Positions 36,246-43,663 are shown, counted from the stretch's first letter. The stretch: DNA of 64,000 bases from Fusobacterium ulcerans (GCF_003019675.1 NZ_CP028105.1:3240282-3304281); one strand, 5' to 3'. Program-made: numbers and translations. Notes: generated by a model from the sequence alone, not told the origin.

Positions 36246-36830
36246 ATGGCTAATGAAAAGTCTTATATTGATATGTTTGATTTAGGAGGTTCTTTAAAAA
36301 AGATATGGTATTACTATCTTATCATTGGTATTCTTCTTGCAATAACTGGATTAATTGGAATAGTTAATCCCCTTGGATTTTCAATTTCACTTATTTATGT
36401 TTTAAGCTGGAGTTTCTTATTGATAGGACTTCTTAATATCTATTATGCTTATCAAGGAAGAAAAAATAAATATTTCCATTGGGGAATAGTATTGGTAAGC
36501 GGTATAATTGATATCCTTGCTGCTGTCTCAATATTTTACAATCCCTTTGAAAGTGCTGTAATACTTCTTATATATTTAGGTATACTTATGTTGTTCAGAG
36601 GTTTCTCTCTTATATTTACTAGAGGAAAAGCTGTTGCAGATGAAATACCAGAAGTACATAGTATCAGATCTATTTTAATTGTAAGAGGCATTCTTGATAT
36701 CATCTTTGGTATCTTATTAGTTATATGTCCTCTTTTAATGGGATATATTCTTCCTGTAATCATTGGATTCTATCTTTTATTTATGGGAATATTATTTATA
36801 ATCTACAGTATTCAAGTAAAAAGAGCCTAG
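36246..36830 (+). CDS. HdeD-like (DUF308) membrane protein
   Basis: 194 residues with six hydrophobic segments in three pairs, e.g. 'YYLIIGILLAITGLIGIVNP', 'WGIVLVSGIIDILAAVSIFYNP', 'IRSILIVRGILDIIFGILLVICPL'. The repeated 'G.l.i..Gi..i..P' pattern is that of HdeD/DUF308. The E. coli protein is linked to acid resistance; here the role is unknown. SD GGGAGGT precedes the ATG, a strong terminator follows, and holA lies 66 bases upstream. Confidence 0.8.
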   Translation: MANEKSYIDMFDLGGSLKKIWYYYLIIGILLAITGLIGIVNPLGFSISLIYVLSWSFLLIGLLNIYYAYQGRKNKYFHWGIVLVSGIIDILAAVSIFYNPFESAVILLIYLGILMLFRGFSLIFTRGKAVADEIPEVHSIRSILIVRGILDIIFGILLVICPLLMGYILPVIIGFYLLFMGILFIIYSIQVKRA

Positions 36831-36836
36831 AAATAG

Positions 36837-36875
36837 AAAGAGACAGATTTAAATTTATAAATCTGTCTCTTTTTC
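36837..36875. terminator. Strong terminator after the HdeD-like gene
   Basis: A perfect 14-bp stem, AAAGAGACAGATTT (36837-36850) with AAATCTGTCTCTTT (36859-36872), followed by T on the plus strand. Confidence 0.85.
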
Positions 36876-36960
36876 AATTACATTACTTGTCTTAGAAATG
36901 CAATATACTCTTTATCTTTACCGTTAAACTCATAATTAGAGATAAAAAATATTTAATAGC

Positions 36961-37245
36961 TTATTTTTTATCTTGAATTTTGTCTTTTAGTTTGAATGAA
37001 GCATTAAATTTTACTTTCTTCATTTCAGTTGTCTGCATAAGCTCTCTTGTTTTTGGATTGCTTATAGTTTTAGGTTTTATATTTCCAACAGTAAATACTC
37101 CTTTGTTGAAGAATTGTACTTTACCATCTTTTTTTAAACCAGCTTCTATAATTTCCAAGATTGCTTCTACATCTTCTTTTGCTTCTGCAATTGTTAAATT
37201 ATTTAATTTTTTTCTGTATAGTTTAATAAAATCTTTCTTATTCAT
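36961..37245 (-). CDS. HU-family DNA-binding protein, copy 1
   Basis: 94 residues, HU length. N-terminal helices 'MNKKDFIKLYRKKLNNLTIAEA', 'VEAILEIIEAGLKKDGKVQFFNKGVFTV' and the arm region with 'ISNPKTRELMQTTEMKKVKFNASFKLKD', where the usual GRNP motif is replaced by SNPKT. It is likely to bend DNA like other HU/IHF proteins. It is the last of three genes, 9 bases after a second HU-like gene. Confidence 0.82.
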   Translation of the reverse strand: MNKKDFIKLYRKKLNNLTIAEAKEDVEAILEIIEAGLKKDGKVQFFNKGVFTVGNIKPKTISNPKTRELMQTTEMKKVKFNASFKLKDKIQDKK

Positions 37246-37254
37246 AGTACCCCT

Positions 37255-37536
37255 CTAGTCAACATTGATATTTTCTTTAAGTATTTTTCCCTGTCTGAAA
37301 ACCAATTTATTTTTAGGTAAAGTTTTCTTAATTTTCTTTATTCTTGGATCACAGTATTCTCTAGCTCTTACAGGTTTTATTTCAAATATTCCCCATCCTT
37401 TGAATACTAATTTTTTATCCTCTTGTAATATCTCCTCTACAGTTTCCCAAAAAGTTGAGATTCTATGTTGAGCTTCTTTCAAGTTTTTAAGATTTCTTTC
37501 ATCTTTATAAACTTTGATAAAATCCTTCTCTTTCAT
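37255..37536 (-). CDS. HU-family DNA-binding protein, copy 2
   Basis: 93 residues, related to the following HU gene in length and layout: 'KEKDFIKVYKDERNLKNLKEA', 'TVEEILQEDKKLVFKGWGIFEIKPVRAREYCDPRIKKIKKTLPK'-type arm, ending 'LVFRQGKILKENINVD'. The arm is more basic than that of its neighbour. Start and upstream stop overlap (TAATG), so it is coupled to the membrane-anchored protein before it. A diverged heterodimer partner is possible. Confidence 0.75.
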   Translation of the reverse strand: MKEKDFIKVYKDERNLKNLKEAQHRISTFWETVEEILQEDKKLVFKGWGIFEIKPVRAREYCDPRIKKIKKTLPKNKLVFRQGKILKENINVD

Positions 37537-37964
37537 TATTCCCTCCCTAAGTCGTTTTTCTCGCTTTCTTTTGAAAAATTATCTTCTGCTAGTGTTCTAG
37601 GAAGAAATTCAATAAACTTTTTAAATCTCTGATCATTTAATTTTAAATTCTTGATTATTACAGTTTTATTTTTAGCTGAGTAAATATTTATAATACTGCT
37701 TTCCTCTTTTTTCTCCAACAATATTATTATATTGGAATTCTCTTTATCTTCTACTGCATTTAAATATTTCATTTCCAAATATTTACCCATAAGTATCTGC
37801 TCTTTCAACCACTGTATATTACCTAAGAATTTATAATAGAATCTCACTCCAATTTTATTATTCAAATTTCTTATTGCTAAAACAGTTTTTAACTTAATAA
37901 AGATAAATACTATTAAAAATATAACTACCAAATACAAAATCAATTTCGAGTCTAAATAATTCAT
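37536..37964 (-). CDS. Unknown protein with an N-terminal membrane helix
   Basis: 142 residues. One hydrophobic helix (residues 8-24, 'LILYLVVIFLIVFIFIKL') is followed by a soluble domain with strands such as 'NSNIIILLEKKEESSIINIYSA' and 'KTVIIKNLKLNDQRFKKFIEFLP'. No known family is recognised. It is the first gene of the set with the two HU-like genes (coupled TAATG), which suggests a link with nucleoid or envelope functions, but this is only context. Confidence 0.55.
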   Translation of the reverse strand: MNYLDSKLILYLVVIFLIVFIFIKLKTVLAIRNLNNKIGVRFYYKFLGNIQWLKEQILMGKYLEMKYLNAVEDKENSNIIILLEKKEESSIINIYSAKNKTVIIKNLKLNDQRFKKFIEFLPRTLAEDNFSKESEKNDLGRE

Positions 37965-38010
37965 TTTTATATCCCACTTTCTCTATCTCTATTCAATCAA
38001 TGAGAGAGAA

Positions 38011-38068
38011 TTAAGAGCTAAAGCTCTTAACATCCCACTCATATAACTATACCTAAGAGGATATAGTT
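38011..38068 (-). terminator. Two stem-loops after the FadA operon
   Basis: TTAAGAGCT/AGCTCTTAA (38011-38030) and AACTATA/TATAGTT (38045-38068) lie just after the last fadA-like stop. No clear T-run follows, so it may be a processing or weak termination site. Confidence 0.35.
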
Positions 38069-38075
38069 AAACAAA

Positions 38076-38471
38076 TTACTCTGCTCTTAAACTTTTCAAT
38101 TGATTAAATTCGAATATTTTTCTTTCTTCTACTTTTGATTGTTTATCAATTTCTGTAAGGAATCCTTGGTATTGCTTTAATAAGTTTTTCATTTCATTAG
38201 AGTAAATGCTTCTTCCTTCCATAGAAGTCATGTAGTTGATTCTTTCTCCACATTTATTTCTAAGATTTGTAAGAGAGTTAAGATTATTTTGAGCTGATTT
38301 TGCTATTTGCTCCTCTTCTTTGAATCTCTCATTTTCTTTTTGCTCAAGCATTTTTAATTCTGCTTCTAATTGAGAGAATCTTGAATCCACTCCTGCTGCC
38401 GGTGCTGCTAATGATACGCTCGATACTAGTAATAATGCTGCTCCTAATAACATAGTTGTTTTTATTTTCAT
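38076..38471 (-). CDS. FadA-family adhesin, copy 1
   Basis: 131 residues. A signal peptide (MKIKTTMLLGAALLLVSSVSLAAPA) is followed by an all-helical hairpin rich in Glu/Lys/Gln: 'SRFSQLEAELKMLEQKENERF' and, after a short turn, 'MKNLLKQYQGFLTEIDKQSKVEERKIFEFNQLKSL'. This is the FadA pattern: length 129-ish, 'LE.EY..L...E..R..EE...A' heptads forming a leucine-chain filament that binds host cadherins. A single Cys (in 'LRNKCGERI') is unlike classic FadA. It is the last gene of the phase-switch operon. SD AGGAGGAAA precedes the ATG. Confidence 0.88.
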   Translation of the reverse strand: MKIKTTMLLGAALLLVSSVSLAAPAAGVDSRFSQLEAELKMLEQKENERFKEEEQIAKSAQNNLNSLTNLRNKCGERINYMTSMEGRSIYSNEMKNLLKQYQGFLTEIDKQSKVEERKIFEFNQLKSLRAE

Positions 38472-38520
38472 AATAATACTTTCCTCCTAGTTTTATTTTC
38501 TTTAGTAATTTAAACGCTTA

Positions 38521-38910
38521 TTATTTTCCTTCTTTTACAGCTTGTAATTGTTGGAATCTGTTGATGATACTTTCTTGCTCTTTCATTTGTCCTTCTAATT
38601 CTCTAAGGGCATCTTGATATTTTTTAGCTAATTCTCCATATTGCTCTTTGTAGAATTTAACATCCTTGATTTGTCCTAATTTTGCTGATTTAGTAGAGAT
38701 TTGATTATATAATTCTCTTTGTTTAGCTAAAGTTGCTTTTGCAGTTTCAGCTATTTGCTTTTCAGAGTTATATCTCTCATCCTCTTTTTGCATAAGCATT
38801 TTATATTCTTGCTCAAGAGTGTTGAAACGACTTTCAAATTCTGCTGTCACCCCTGTAGAAAATGCTGATGCTGATAATAAAATTGTTCCTGCTACTAATA
38901 GTTTTTTCAT
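38521..38910 (-). CDS. FadA-family adhesin, copy 2
   Basis: 129 residues from ATG 38910, chosen by SD GGAGGTAAAC; an upstream ATG 38922 has none. A signal peptide (MKKLLVAGTILLSASAFS) precedes 'EFESRFNTLEQEYKMLMQKEDERYNSEKQIAETAKATL', close to the FadA consensus, then a helical return arm ending 'QLQAVKEGK'. The mature length and heptads fit FadA filaments. It lies 50 bases before copy 1; the pair may assemble together. It is located in the operon behind the invertible promoter. Confidence 0.9.
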   Translation of the reverse strand: MKKLLVAGTILLSASAFSTGVTAEFESRFNTLEQEYKMLMQKEDERYNSEKQIAETAKATLAKQRELYNQISTKSAKLGQIKDVKFYKEQYGELAKKYQDALRELEGQMKEQESIINRFQQLQAVKEGK

Positions 38911-38963
38911 GTTTACCTCCAAGTTTATAATATAGTTTTGTTTAGAAAACTTTTTTAGCGTTA

Positions 38964-39497
38964 TTATTTGTTTAGTTTTTCCAATTCAGCAAGTCTTTTT
39001 TGCAATTCAGCAAGTCTTTCCTTACTTACATTTTTTCCATCCAGTTCATTATTTATCTCAATTATTTCTCTAAATATCTCTTCTCTAGACAATCTTTGAT
39101 CTTTAAGAGCCTGTTCTTTTGCTGCTGCATCTGCTGCTGCTTTTTCTTTAGCCTCTTGAGCTCTTAAAATTTCCTGTCTTTTTGCTTCTTCAGCTTTTTC
39201 TTTCATTGCAGCTTCTTTTTCTAAAGCCTTTTGTCTCATTTCAGCTTCTTTGATTGCTGCTTTTTCTTTCATTTCAGCTTCCTTTTGTTTCATCGCTGCT
39301 TCTTCTGCTAATGCTTTTTGTCTTAGCTCTTCTTTTTTAGCAGCTTCTTCTTTTTCTTGTCTCTCTATTGCCAATCTAACTAGTCTTTCTCTTTGCATAT
39401 CTCTTTCAGACATATTAGAAGTATTTGGGTTTCCTGTATTGCTGTTAGAGCAGCTTATTAATAGTAAAGAACTCAAAATTATAAGTAATTTTTTCAT
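38964..39497 (-). CDS. Lipoprotein with a long Ala/Glu/Lys coiled coil
   Basis: 177 residues. A lipoprotein signal peptide ends in LLISC (lipidated Cys near residue 16). A spacer is followed by about 110 residues of 'EEAAKKEELRQKALAEEAAM' and 'KQKEAEMKEKAAIKEAEMRQK'-type heptads, an uninterrupted coiled-coil rod. The C-terminus is 'RLAELQKRLAELEKLNK'. It is expected to be an outer- or inner-membrane anchored rod, perhaps spanning to the cell wall or helping FadA export. It overlaps the preceding gene by four bases. The family is not named. Confidence 0.75.
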   Translation of the reverse strand: MKKLLIILSSLLLISCSNSNTGNPNTSNMSERDMQRERLVRLAIERQEKEEAAKKEELRQKALAEEAAMKQKEAEMKEKAAIKEAEMRQKALEKEAAMKEKAEEAKRQEILRAQEAKEKAAADAAAKEQALKDQRLSREEIFREIIEINNELDGKNVSKERLAELQKRLAELEKLNK

Positions 39498-40027
39498 ATC
39501 TTTTCCACTTCCTTCCCATCAATTTTTTCAGCTTGTTCATCTTTAATGATTCCCTCTTTTTTTAAGATATCATTTAACTTATATTTTTCAATTATAGAAT
39601 TATAGTAATCTACTTGTGCCTGATTATATTTTTCTACAGCTAGACTTTTATATAGTATTGGAAGCATTTCCTCTAAAGGTTTATCATCAAATTGATCTTT
39701 ATGTCTTTTATAAAAATCTGCTGCTTCTTCATCGTTAATTTGTGTTTTGCTTTTTAATTCTCTTTCAATAAAATAATTTATTTTAAGTTGGTTTTGAGCT
39801 ATTTGAATATTTTCAAGCTCTTCTGGTGTAAATTCAGCTTTTTTTACCTCTTCTAACAATGCTTTATAAACCAGTATTCTTGCAACTTCATCTTTATCTT
39901 TTTGTTTTTCTTTCTCAGATAAAGTTATTTGTGTTGGAGCATTATTATTAGTTTTGTTTGTATCATTACAACCTGTTATCAGTATCCCTGCTGCGATAAT
40001 AGATACTATCCCGCAAATTTTTTTCAT
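39494..40027 (-). CDS. Lipoprotein related to the 41513-41941 protein, SurA/PpiC N-domain-like
   Basis: 177 residues with a lipobox (LITGC, Cys near residue 20), then an Asn/Thr-rich spacer and a helical domain: 'DEVARILVYKALLEEVKKAEFTPEELENIQIAQNQLKINYFIEREL', 'INDEEAADFYKRHKDQFDDKPLEEMLPILYKSLAVEKYNQ'. This resembles the helical chaperone part of SurA-like peptidyl-prolyl isomerases without the isomerase domain. The same arrangement occurs in the 142-residue protein at 41513-41941, on the other side of the invertible segment. A chaperone for the adhesins is an inference. Confidence 0.65.
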   Translation of the reverse strand: MKKICGIVSIIAAGILITGCNDTNKTNNNAPTQITLSEKEKQKDKDEVARILVYKALLEEVKKAEFTPEELENIQIAQNQLKINYFIERELKSKTQINDEEAADFYKRHKDQFDDKPLEEMLPILYKSLAVEKYNQAQVDYYNSIIEKYKLNDILKKEGIIKDEQAEKIDGKEVEKI

Positions 40028-40063
40028 TAAAATCCTCCCAGTATTTTGTTTTAAAGAAAATTA

Positions 40064-40306
40064 TTATTTCATTTCTTTAATTTTTTCTTTAATTCTCTGA
40101 ATTTCATACTCATTTCTTTCTTTTTCTGTCATTCTAGAGATTTCAGCAGCCTTTCTAGCTTGCTCTGCTTCTTTTTCCCTTTGTCTTTCTTGATATTCTC
40201 TTCTTCTCTGATTAAGAATATCTAAAGGGTCATCACTACTCTCTTTAGCATTTGAACAGCTAACAACTAAAATGGCTGATAGAAATAAAAAACTTAATTT
40301 CTTCAT
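40064..40306 (-). CDS. Small lipoprotein, first gene of the FadA operon
   Basis: 80 residues from ATG 40306, placed by SD GGGAGGGAATT; the frame is open 38 codons further up without an SD. Signal 'MKKLSFLFLSAILVVSC' with lipidated Cys 17, then a short acidic stretch and a helical Arg/Glu/Lys-rich rod ('QRRREYQERQREKEAEQARKAAEISRMTEKE'-type). It is the first gene after the invertible promoter, about 120 bases from the predicted start of transcription. A hairpin AAAAGGAT/ATCCTTTT (40349-40370) lies in its leader. The function is unknown. Confidence 0.7.
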   Translation of the reverse strand: MKKLSFLFLSAILVVSCSNAKESSDDPLDILNQRRREYQERQREKEAEQARKAAEISRMTEKERNEYEIQRIKEKIKEMK

Positions 40307-40391
40307 AATTCCCTCCCAAATCGATCTTATTCGTAATTTATAATGATTAAAAGGATCTGCAAATCCTTTTATTAAATTACGTTTTTTCATT

Positions 40392-40421
40392 AGGTAATAA
40401 AAATATCTTATATTAACCATT
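40392..40421. repeat. Left recombination site (inverted copy) of the FadA phase switch
   Basis: The 27-bp core at 40392-40418 is AGGTAATAAAA + ATATC + TTATATTAACC. The right arm is identical to that of the site at 41176-41202 read on the other strand, the left arm agrees at 8 of 11 positions, and the asymmetric 5-base centre ATATC is identical but inverted. Arm-spacer-arm with 11-bp arms is the form of tyrosine recombinase core sites. The site lies between the operon start and the promoter at 40432-40460. Confidence 0.78.
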
Positions 40422-40431
40422 TCTTTTTTTT

Positions 40432-40460
40432 ATGATATCGTATTTTTGAAAATAAATCAA
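40432..40460 (-). promoter_or_regulatory. Promoter of the FadA operon, inside the invertible segment
   Basis: On the minus strand: TTGATT (40460-40455), a 17-base spacer, TATCAT (40437-40432). Predicted start near 40425; transcription then passes through the left recombination site into the operon. Confidence 0.7.
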
Positions 40461-40515
40461 CTGTTTTTTTTAAATAAATTAACTATTTTCTTTCTATAAA
40501 CTTAAAAAATTGAAC

Positions 40516-41112
40516 TCATATCTTGAATTTATCGTATACTTTGTTAATCATTTCTTGCTCTATTCCTATATACTTTAATGTTTGTTCGGCAGAAGAGTGA
40601 TTAAATATAGACATTACCAGAGCTATATCTAAAGTTCCTCTATAAACTGTATGCCCCCAAGTTTTTCTTAGAGAGTGAGTCCCAATAGGATATGCAATGT
40701 TCAAATCTGCTTTAGCCTGATTCAAATACTTACTTATTGAAACCGTTGAAATAGGCTTGTCAAACAGTTCTTTTACATATTTTCTATTTAAAGATTTAAA
40801 TAAAAACCCCTTTTCTTTAGAATAACCCAATGTTTCATAATAGTTCTTTAATTCTTCAATTGACCTCTGACAAACTGTATTTAATTTAATCTCTCTCATC
40901 TTTTTAGTTTTCTTTTCTTTTAACTTTACTACATATTCACTGTTTATATCTTCAAATCTAATTTTAGACAAGTCAGAAATTCTTAGTCCAACATTTACCC
41001 CTATATTTATCAGTGCTAAAATTACTACTTTATCGTTTAATTTGAAATATTTTCTTAATTTTTTTAAATCTTCCTTACAGATGTATTTTACTTCTTGTCC
41101 TCTTTTGTCCAT
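40516..41112 (-). CDS. Small tyrosine recombinase (Fim/Xer-type site-specific invertase candidate)
   Basis: 198 residues, the size of FimB/FimE-type recombinases. All catalytic residues are visible: Arg44 in GLRISDLS, Lys near 68 in LKEKKTKKMRE, His146 and Arg149 in THSLRK, His172 in FNHSS, and the nucleophile Tyr181 in LKYIGI. There is no phage-type arm-binding domain. SD AAAAAAGGAG precedes the ATG. Its gene lies inside the invertible segment between the two inverted sites, and transcription may continue into the FadA operon. Its promoter (TTAACA, 18 bases, TATCAT near 41174-41145) touches the right site. It very probably inverts this segment. Confidence 0.85.
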   Translation of the reverse strand: MDKRGQEVKYICKEDLKKLRKYFKLNDKVVILALINIGVNVGLRISDLSKIRFEDINSEYVVKLKEKKTKKMREIKLNTVCQRSIEELKNYYETLGYSKEKGFLFKSLNRKYVKELFDKPISTVSISKYLNQAKADLNIAYPIGTHSLRKTWGHTVYRGTLDIALVMSIFNHSSAEQTLKYIGIEQEMINKVYDKFKI

Positions 41113-41172
41113 TTTTTTCTCCTTTTTTGATTTTTTTGAAAATTATGATAAATTCATCAATAGATCGTTGTT

Positions 41173-41205
41173 AATGGTTAATATAAGATATTTATATTAA
41201 CCATT
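41173..41205. repeat. Right recombination site of the FadA phase switch
   Basis: A near-perfect dyad: 14-base arms (41173-41186 and 41192-41205, AATGGTTAATATAA and its complement) around GATAT at 41187-41191. It corresponds to the left site at 40392-40418 in inverse orientation. Confidence 0.78.
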
Positions 41206-41446
41206 ATTTATTTGTTAATTCTTATATACTAGCTATTATAAAAAAAATACTTTTTTCCTTTTAAAAAAATATTTTTTTTGATAAAATACTATGAAAATTA
41301 TATAAAACTCGTTTTTAAACATTTTAAAAACTTTTTAAATTTTCTTTATATGTTTAAAAACGTATTATTACACAAAAACCTATTTTTTTATCTATTTTTC
41401 TAATCAATAAAAGTTCTGATCTAACAAGAAATCTAAATACTTTAAT

Positions 41447-41484
41447 AAAAAAACCTGACTAATTCTTTAAAGTCAGGTTTTTAT
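41447..41484. terminator. Strong bidirectional terminator beside the phase switch
   Basis: AAAACCTGACT (41450-41460) pairs with AGTCAGGTTTT (41471-41481), with T-runs on both sides. It ends the 41513-41941 gene and would block a rightward transcript from the inverted promoter. Confidence 0.8.
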
Positions 41485-41512
41485 TTTATAGTTTTAACCT
41501 AAATTTATTATC

Positions 41513-41941
41513 TTATTCTTTTGTTTCTATTTCCTGATTTTTCTCTTCACCAGTATACTCTTTTAAAATTTCATTTAATTTATGCTTTTCTATTATTTCA
41601 TTAATTGCTACAAGCTTACCTTCATTAATTTTTTGATTTATTAAAGCTTGTTGAAGTTGAGGATATACTTCCATTATAGTTTTATCTTTTAAAATTTCAG
41701 TATTATTTTTATATACTTCTAAAAGTTCATAATCAGATATTGTAATGTTGTTTTGTGCAATAGTAGTCAAATAAAACTCAATTTCCATATTTAATTTTAA
41801 TTCCTCCAGATGCTTTTCTTCTTCAGCAGTATATTTTTTTTCTTTCATTTCATTTAAAATGGCTTTTCTTACAAGCAGCTGTGCTATTGCATCCTTGTTC
41901 TCCCTTACATTTTCTAATTCTTTTTCTGTTAGTTTTATCAT
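41513..41941 (-). CDS. Paralogue of the 39494 lipoprotein without export signal
   Basis: 142 residues from ATG 41941, set by SD AAAGGAGAG; the ATG at 41989 has none. 'DAIAQLLVRKAILNEMKEKKYTAEEEKHLEELKLNMEIEFYLTTIAQNNITISDYELLEVYKNN' and 'IMEVYPQLQQALINQKINEGKLVAINEIIEKHKLNEILKE' align throughout with the lipoprotein at 39494-40027, but there is no signal peptide or lipobox. Its SurA_N-like helices suggest a chaperone-like module in the cytosol. It lies just outside the invertible segment and is separated from it by a terminator. Confidence 0.65.
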   Translation of the reverse strand: MIKLTEKELENVRENKDAIAQLLVRKAILNEMKEKKYTAEEEKHLEELKLNMEIEFYLTTIAQNNITISDYELLEVYKNNTEILKDKTIMEVYPQLQQALINQKINEGKLVAINEIIEKHKLNEILKEYTGEEKNQEIETKE

Positions 41942-42530
41942 CTTCTCTCCTTTAGATATTTTATTGTACAGATAATTTTTCTTTCCCAAAATGTTGTTTT
42001 TTTCTTTGATTAATTTAAAATATTATTTTATTTTTTTTAAACCACCACCTCTTTTGTTCATTATTTAGAATTTTATAAATACTTGTTTGTTTTTTGTGTG
42101 ACAATTTCAGTAACACATAGTTATTATAACATACAAAAAACAAAATAACATTTTTACAAAAAAATAATCAACTAAATAACATTCTATAACTTTAAAAAAT
42201 ATTGAATAAAATTTTTTTTATTTTTTTCCATACAACATTTGCCTAAAAAAACTATCTAAGCTTCTTTTTTATTTTCATTCAAATCAATTATATTTTAAAT
42301 TCTTTTTTTTATTTCCATTAGAATAGTAATCATAAAAATATAAAAAATTTTTTATTATAGCTTCATTTATGTGAAATTTTTGTCACAGAGATACTAATTT
42401 TTTTTATTTATATTTTATAAAAAATAAAATAATGTTTTATGAAGCATAAATATTTAATTAATATGTTTAAATACAGCAATAAAAATGTTATAATTTTATT
42501 ATAATATATTATAATATTAGAGGTGAGAAC

Positions 42531-42896
42531 ATGACAGAATTAGAAAAAAAAGAGTTATGTGAAAAGTTTGATGTAAATACTTTGATAAATTATCTTGAAG
42601 ATAACAATAACCTTGTAGTAAAGTTTTTGTTTAGTGAAAATGAGCACGACTTTCCTTTGGAAATATTTGATATTCTTCTTAGAGAAGTTCAGCTTTTAAA
42701 AAAAGTATGTGACAATATGGAAGAATGGAAAGATTTAATAAAAGTATATACAAAGAATATCATCTCTGTAAAAGAAGATTTAAAACTATTTTTTTTCATT
42801 CAAAATGGAGAAATTATGAGTATCCCTGTATCAGATGAAGTAAGAGAAAAACTCGAAAATAAAGTAAGTCTTTGGATTGATGAAAGTTTAATATAA
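42531..42896 (+). CDS. Uncharacterised small acidic protein
   Basis: 121 residues, strongly acidic, helical ('LEKKELCEKFDVNTLINYLEDNNN', 'FDILLREVQLLKKVCDNMEEWKDLIKVY'), with no signal peptide or membrane segment. I do not recognise a family. SD AGAGGTGAG precedes the ATG and TATAAT-like boxes are dense upstream. The gene stands alone, with a terminator after it. The 589 bases before it (41942-42530) are AT-rich, contain a TATAAT box for the divergent 41941 gene, and show no other gene. Confidence 0.6.
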   Translation: MTELEKKELCEKFDVNTLINYLEDNNNLVVKFLFSENEHDFPLEIFDILLREVQLLKKVCDNMEEWKDLIKVYTKNIISVKEDLKLFFFIQNGEIMSIPVSDEVREKLENKVSLWIDESLI

Positions 42897-42900
42897 CAGC

Positions 42901-42932
42901 AAAAAAGAGGAAACATAAATTTTCCTCTTTTT
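42901..42932. terminator. Bidirectional terminator between convergent genes
   Basis: AAAAAGAGGAAA (42902-42913) pairs with TTTCCTCTTTTT (42921-42932). Confidence 0.75.
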
Positions 42933-42935
42933 AAA

Positions 42936-43643
42936 TTACAATTCTGCTTCTTTTATTTTACCACTTATTTTTAGATAATTAGCAATATATACAAAAGGTG
43001 TATCAAAAACTGCTACTATAAATTTCATACAGTAAGTAGTGATGAATATTTCTATTAGCACCTCTCTTGGATAAACTCCCCAGAAAGCTATTAATGTAAA
43101 AATTGTATTATCAATAAGCTGGCTTATCATTGTACTCATATTATTTCTGATCCAGATATGTTTTCTTTCACTAAATTTTTTTCTCCACATTTCATAGGCC
43201 CATATATCATGACTTTGAGATATCCAATAAGAAACAAGTGAGGCTATTGCTATTCTCGGCATAAAATCAAATATTCTTTTTACACCATTAAAAGTAAGCA
43301 GTCCTTCTTCTACATTAGATGGAGTAAAAGCTACAGCTACCTGCATTATTAATGTCATTACCAGCAATGAAAAGAATCCTATTTTTACAGCTTTTTTAGC
43401 ATGCTCCTTTCCATAATTTTCTGCTAATATATCAGTTACTAAAAATCCTCCAGCATAAAGTATATTTCCCAAAGTAGTTCCGAAACCAAATAAATCAACC
43501 AGCATAACTACTTGAATATTAGCCAGTATTGTAGATATTGGTATCCAGATATACAGTCCTATTTTCCCAAATTTAGAATAAGCAAATATTATTGCTAAAA
43601 AGTTTATCAGCAGCATTACTGCCCATAAAAATTCATTTCTCAT
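42936..43643 (-). CDS. yhhQ: Queuosine-precursor transporter, YhhQ (VUT/DUF165) family
   Basis: 235 residues with about six membrane segments. 'NILYAGGFLVTDILAENYGKEHAKKAVKIGF' is the family hallmark; 'HDIWAYEMWRKKFSERKHIWIRNNMSTMISQLIDNTIFTLIAF' follows. The known family imports preQ0/preQ1 or queuine. It is the second gene after a preQ1 riboswitch, 20 bases after a radical SAM gene, which makes a role in queuosine salvage very likely. A terminator shared with the convergent small gene follows. Confidence 0.9.
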   Translation of the reverse strand: MRNEFLWAVMLLINFLAIIFAYSKFGKIGLYIWIPISTILANIQVVMLVDLFGFGTTLGNILYAGGFLVTDILAENYGKEHAKKAVKIGFFSLLVMTLIMQVAVAFTPSNVEEGLLTFNGVKRIFDFMPRIAIASLVSYWISQSHDIWAYEMWRKKFSERKHIWIRNNMSTMISQLIDNTIFTLIAFWGVYPREVLIEIFITTYCMKFIVAVFDTPFVYIANYLKISGKIKEAEL

Positions 43644-43663
43644 TTTTCCTCCTGTAAGTACAT

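Larger units (their letters stand above)
40405..41189. other. Predicted invertible DNA segment carrying promoter and recombinase
   Basis: The segment between the two inverted sites holds (i) a promoter pointing left at the FadA operon, (ii) the recombinase gene 40516-41112 and (iii) its own promoter region at 41113-41175. In the present orientation the FadA operon is predicted ON. In the other orientation the promoter would face right, into the terminator at 41447-41484, and the operon would lose it. Confidence 0.65.
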
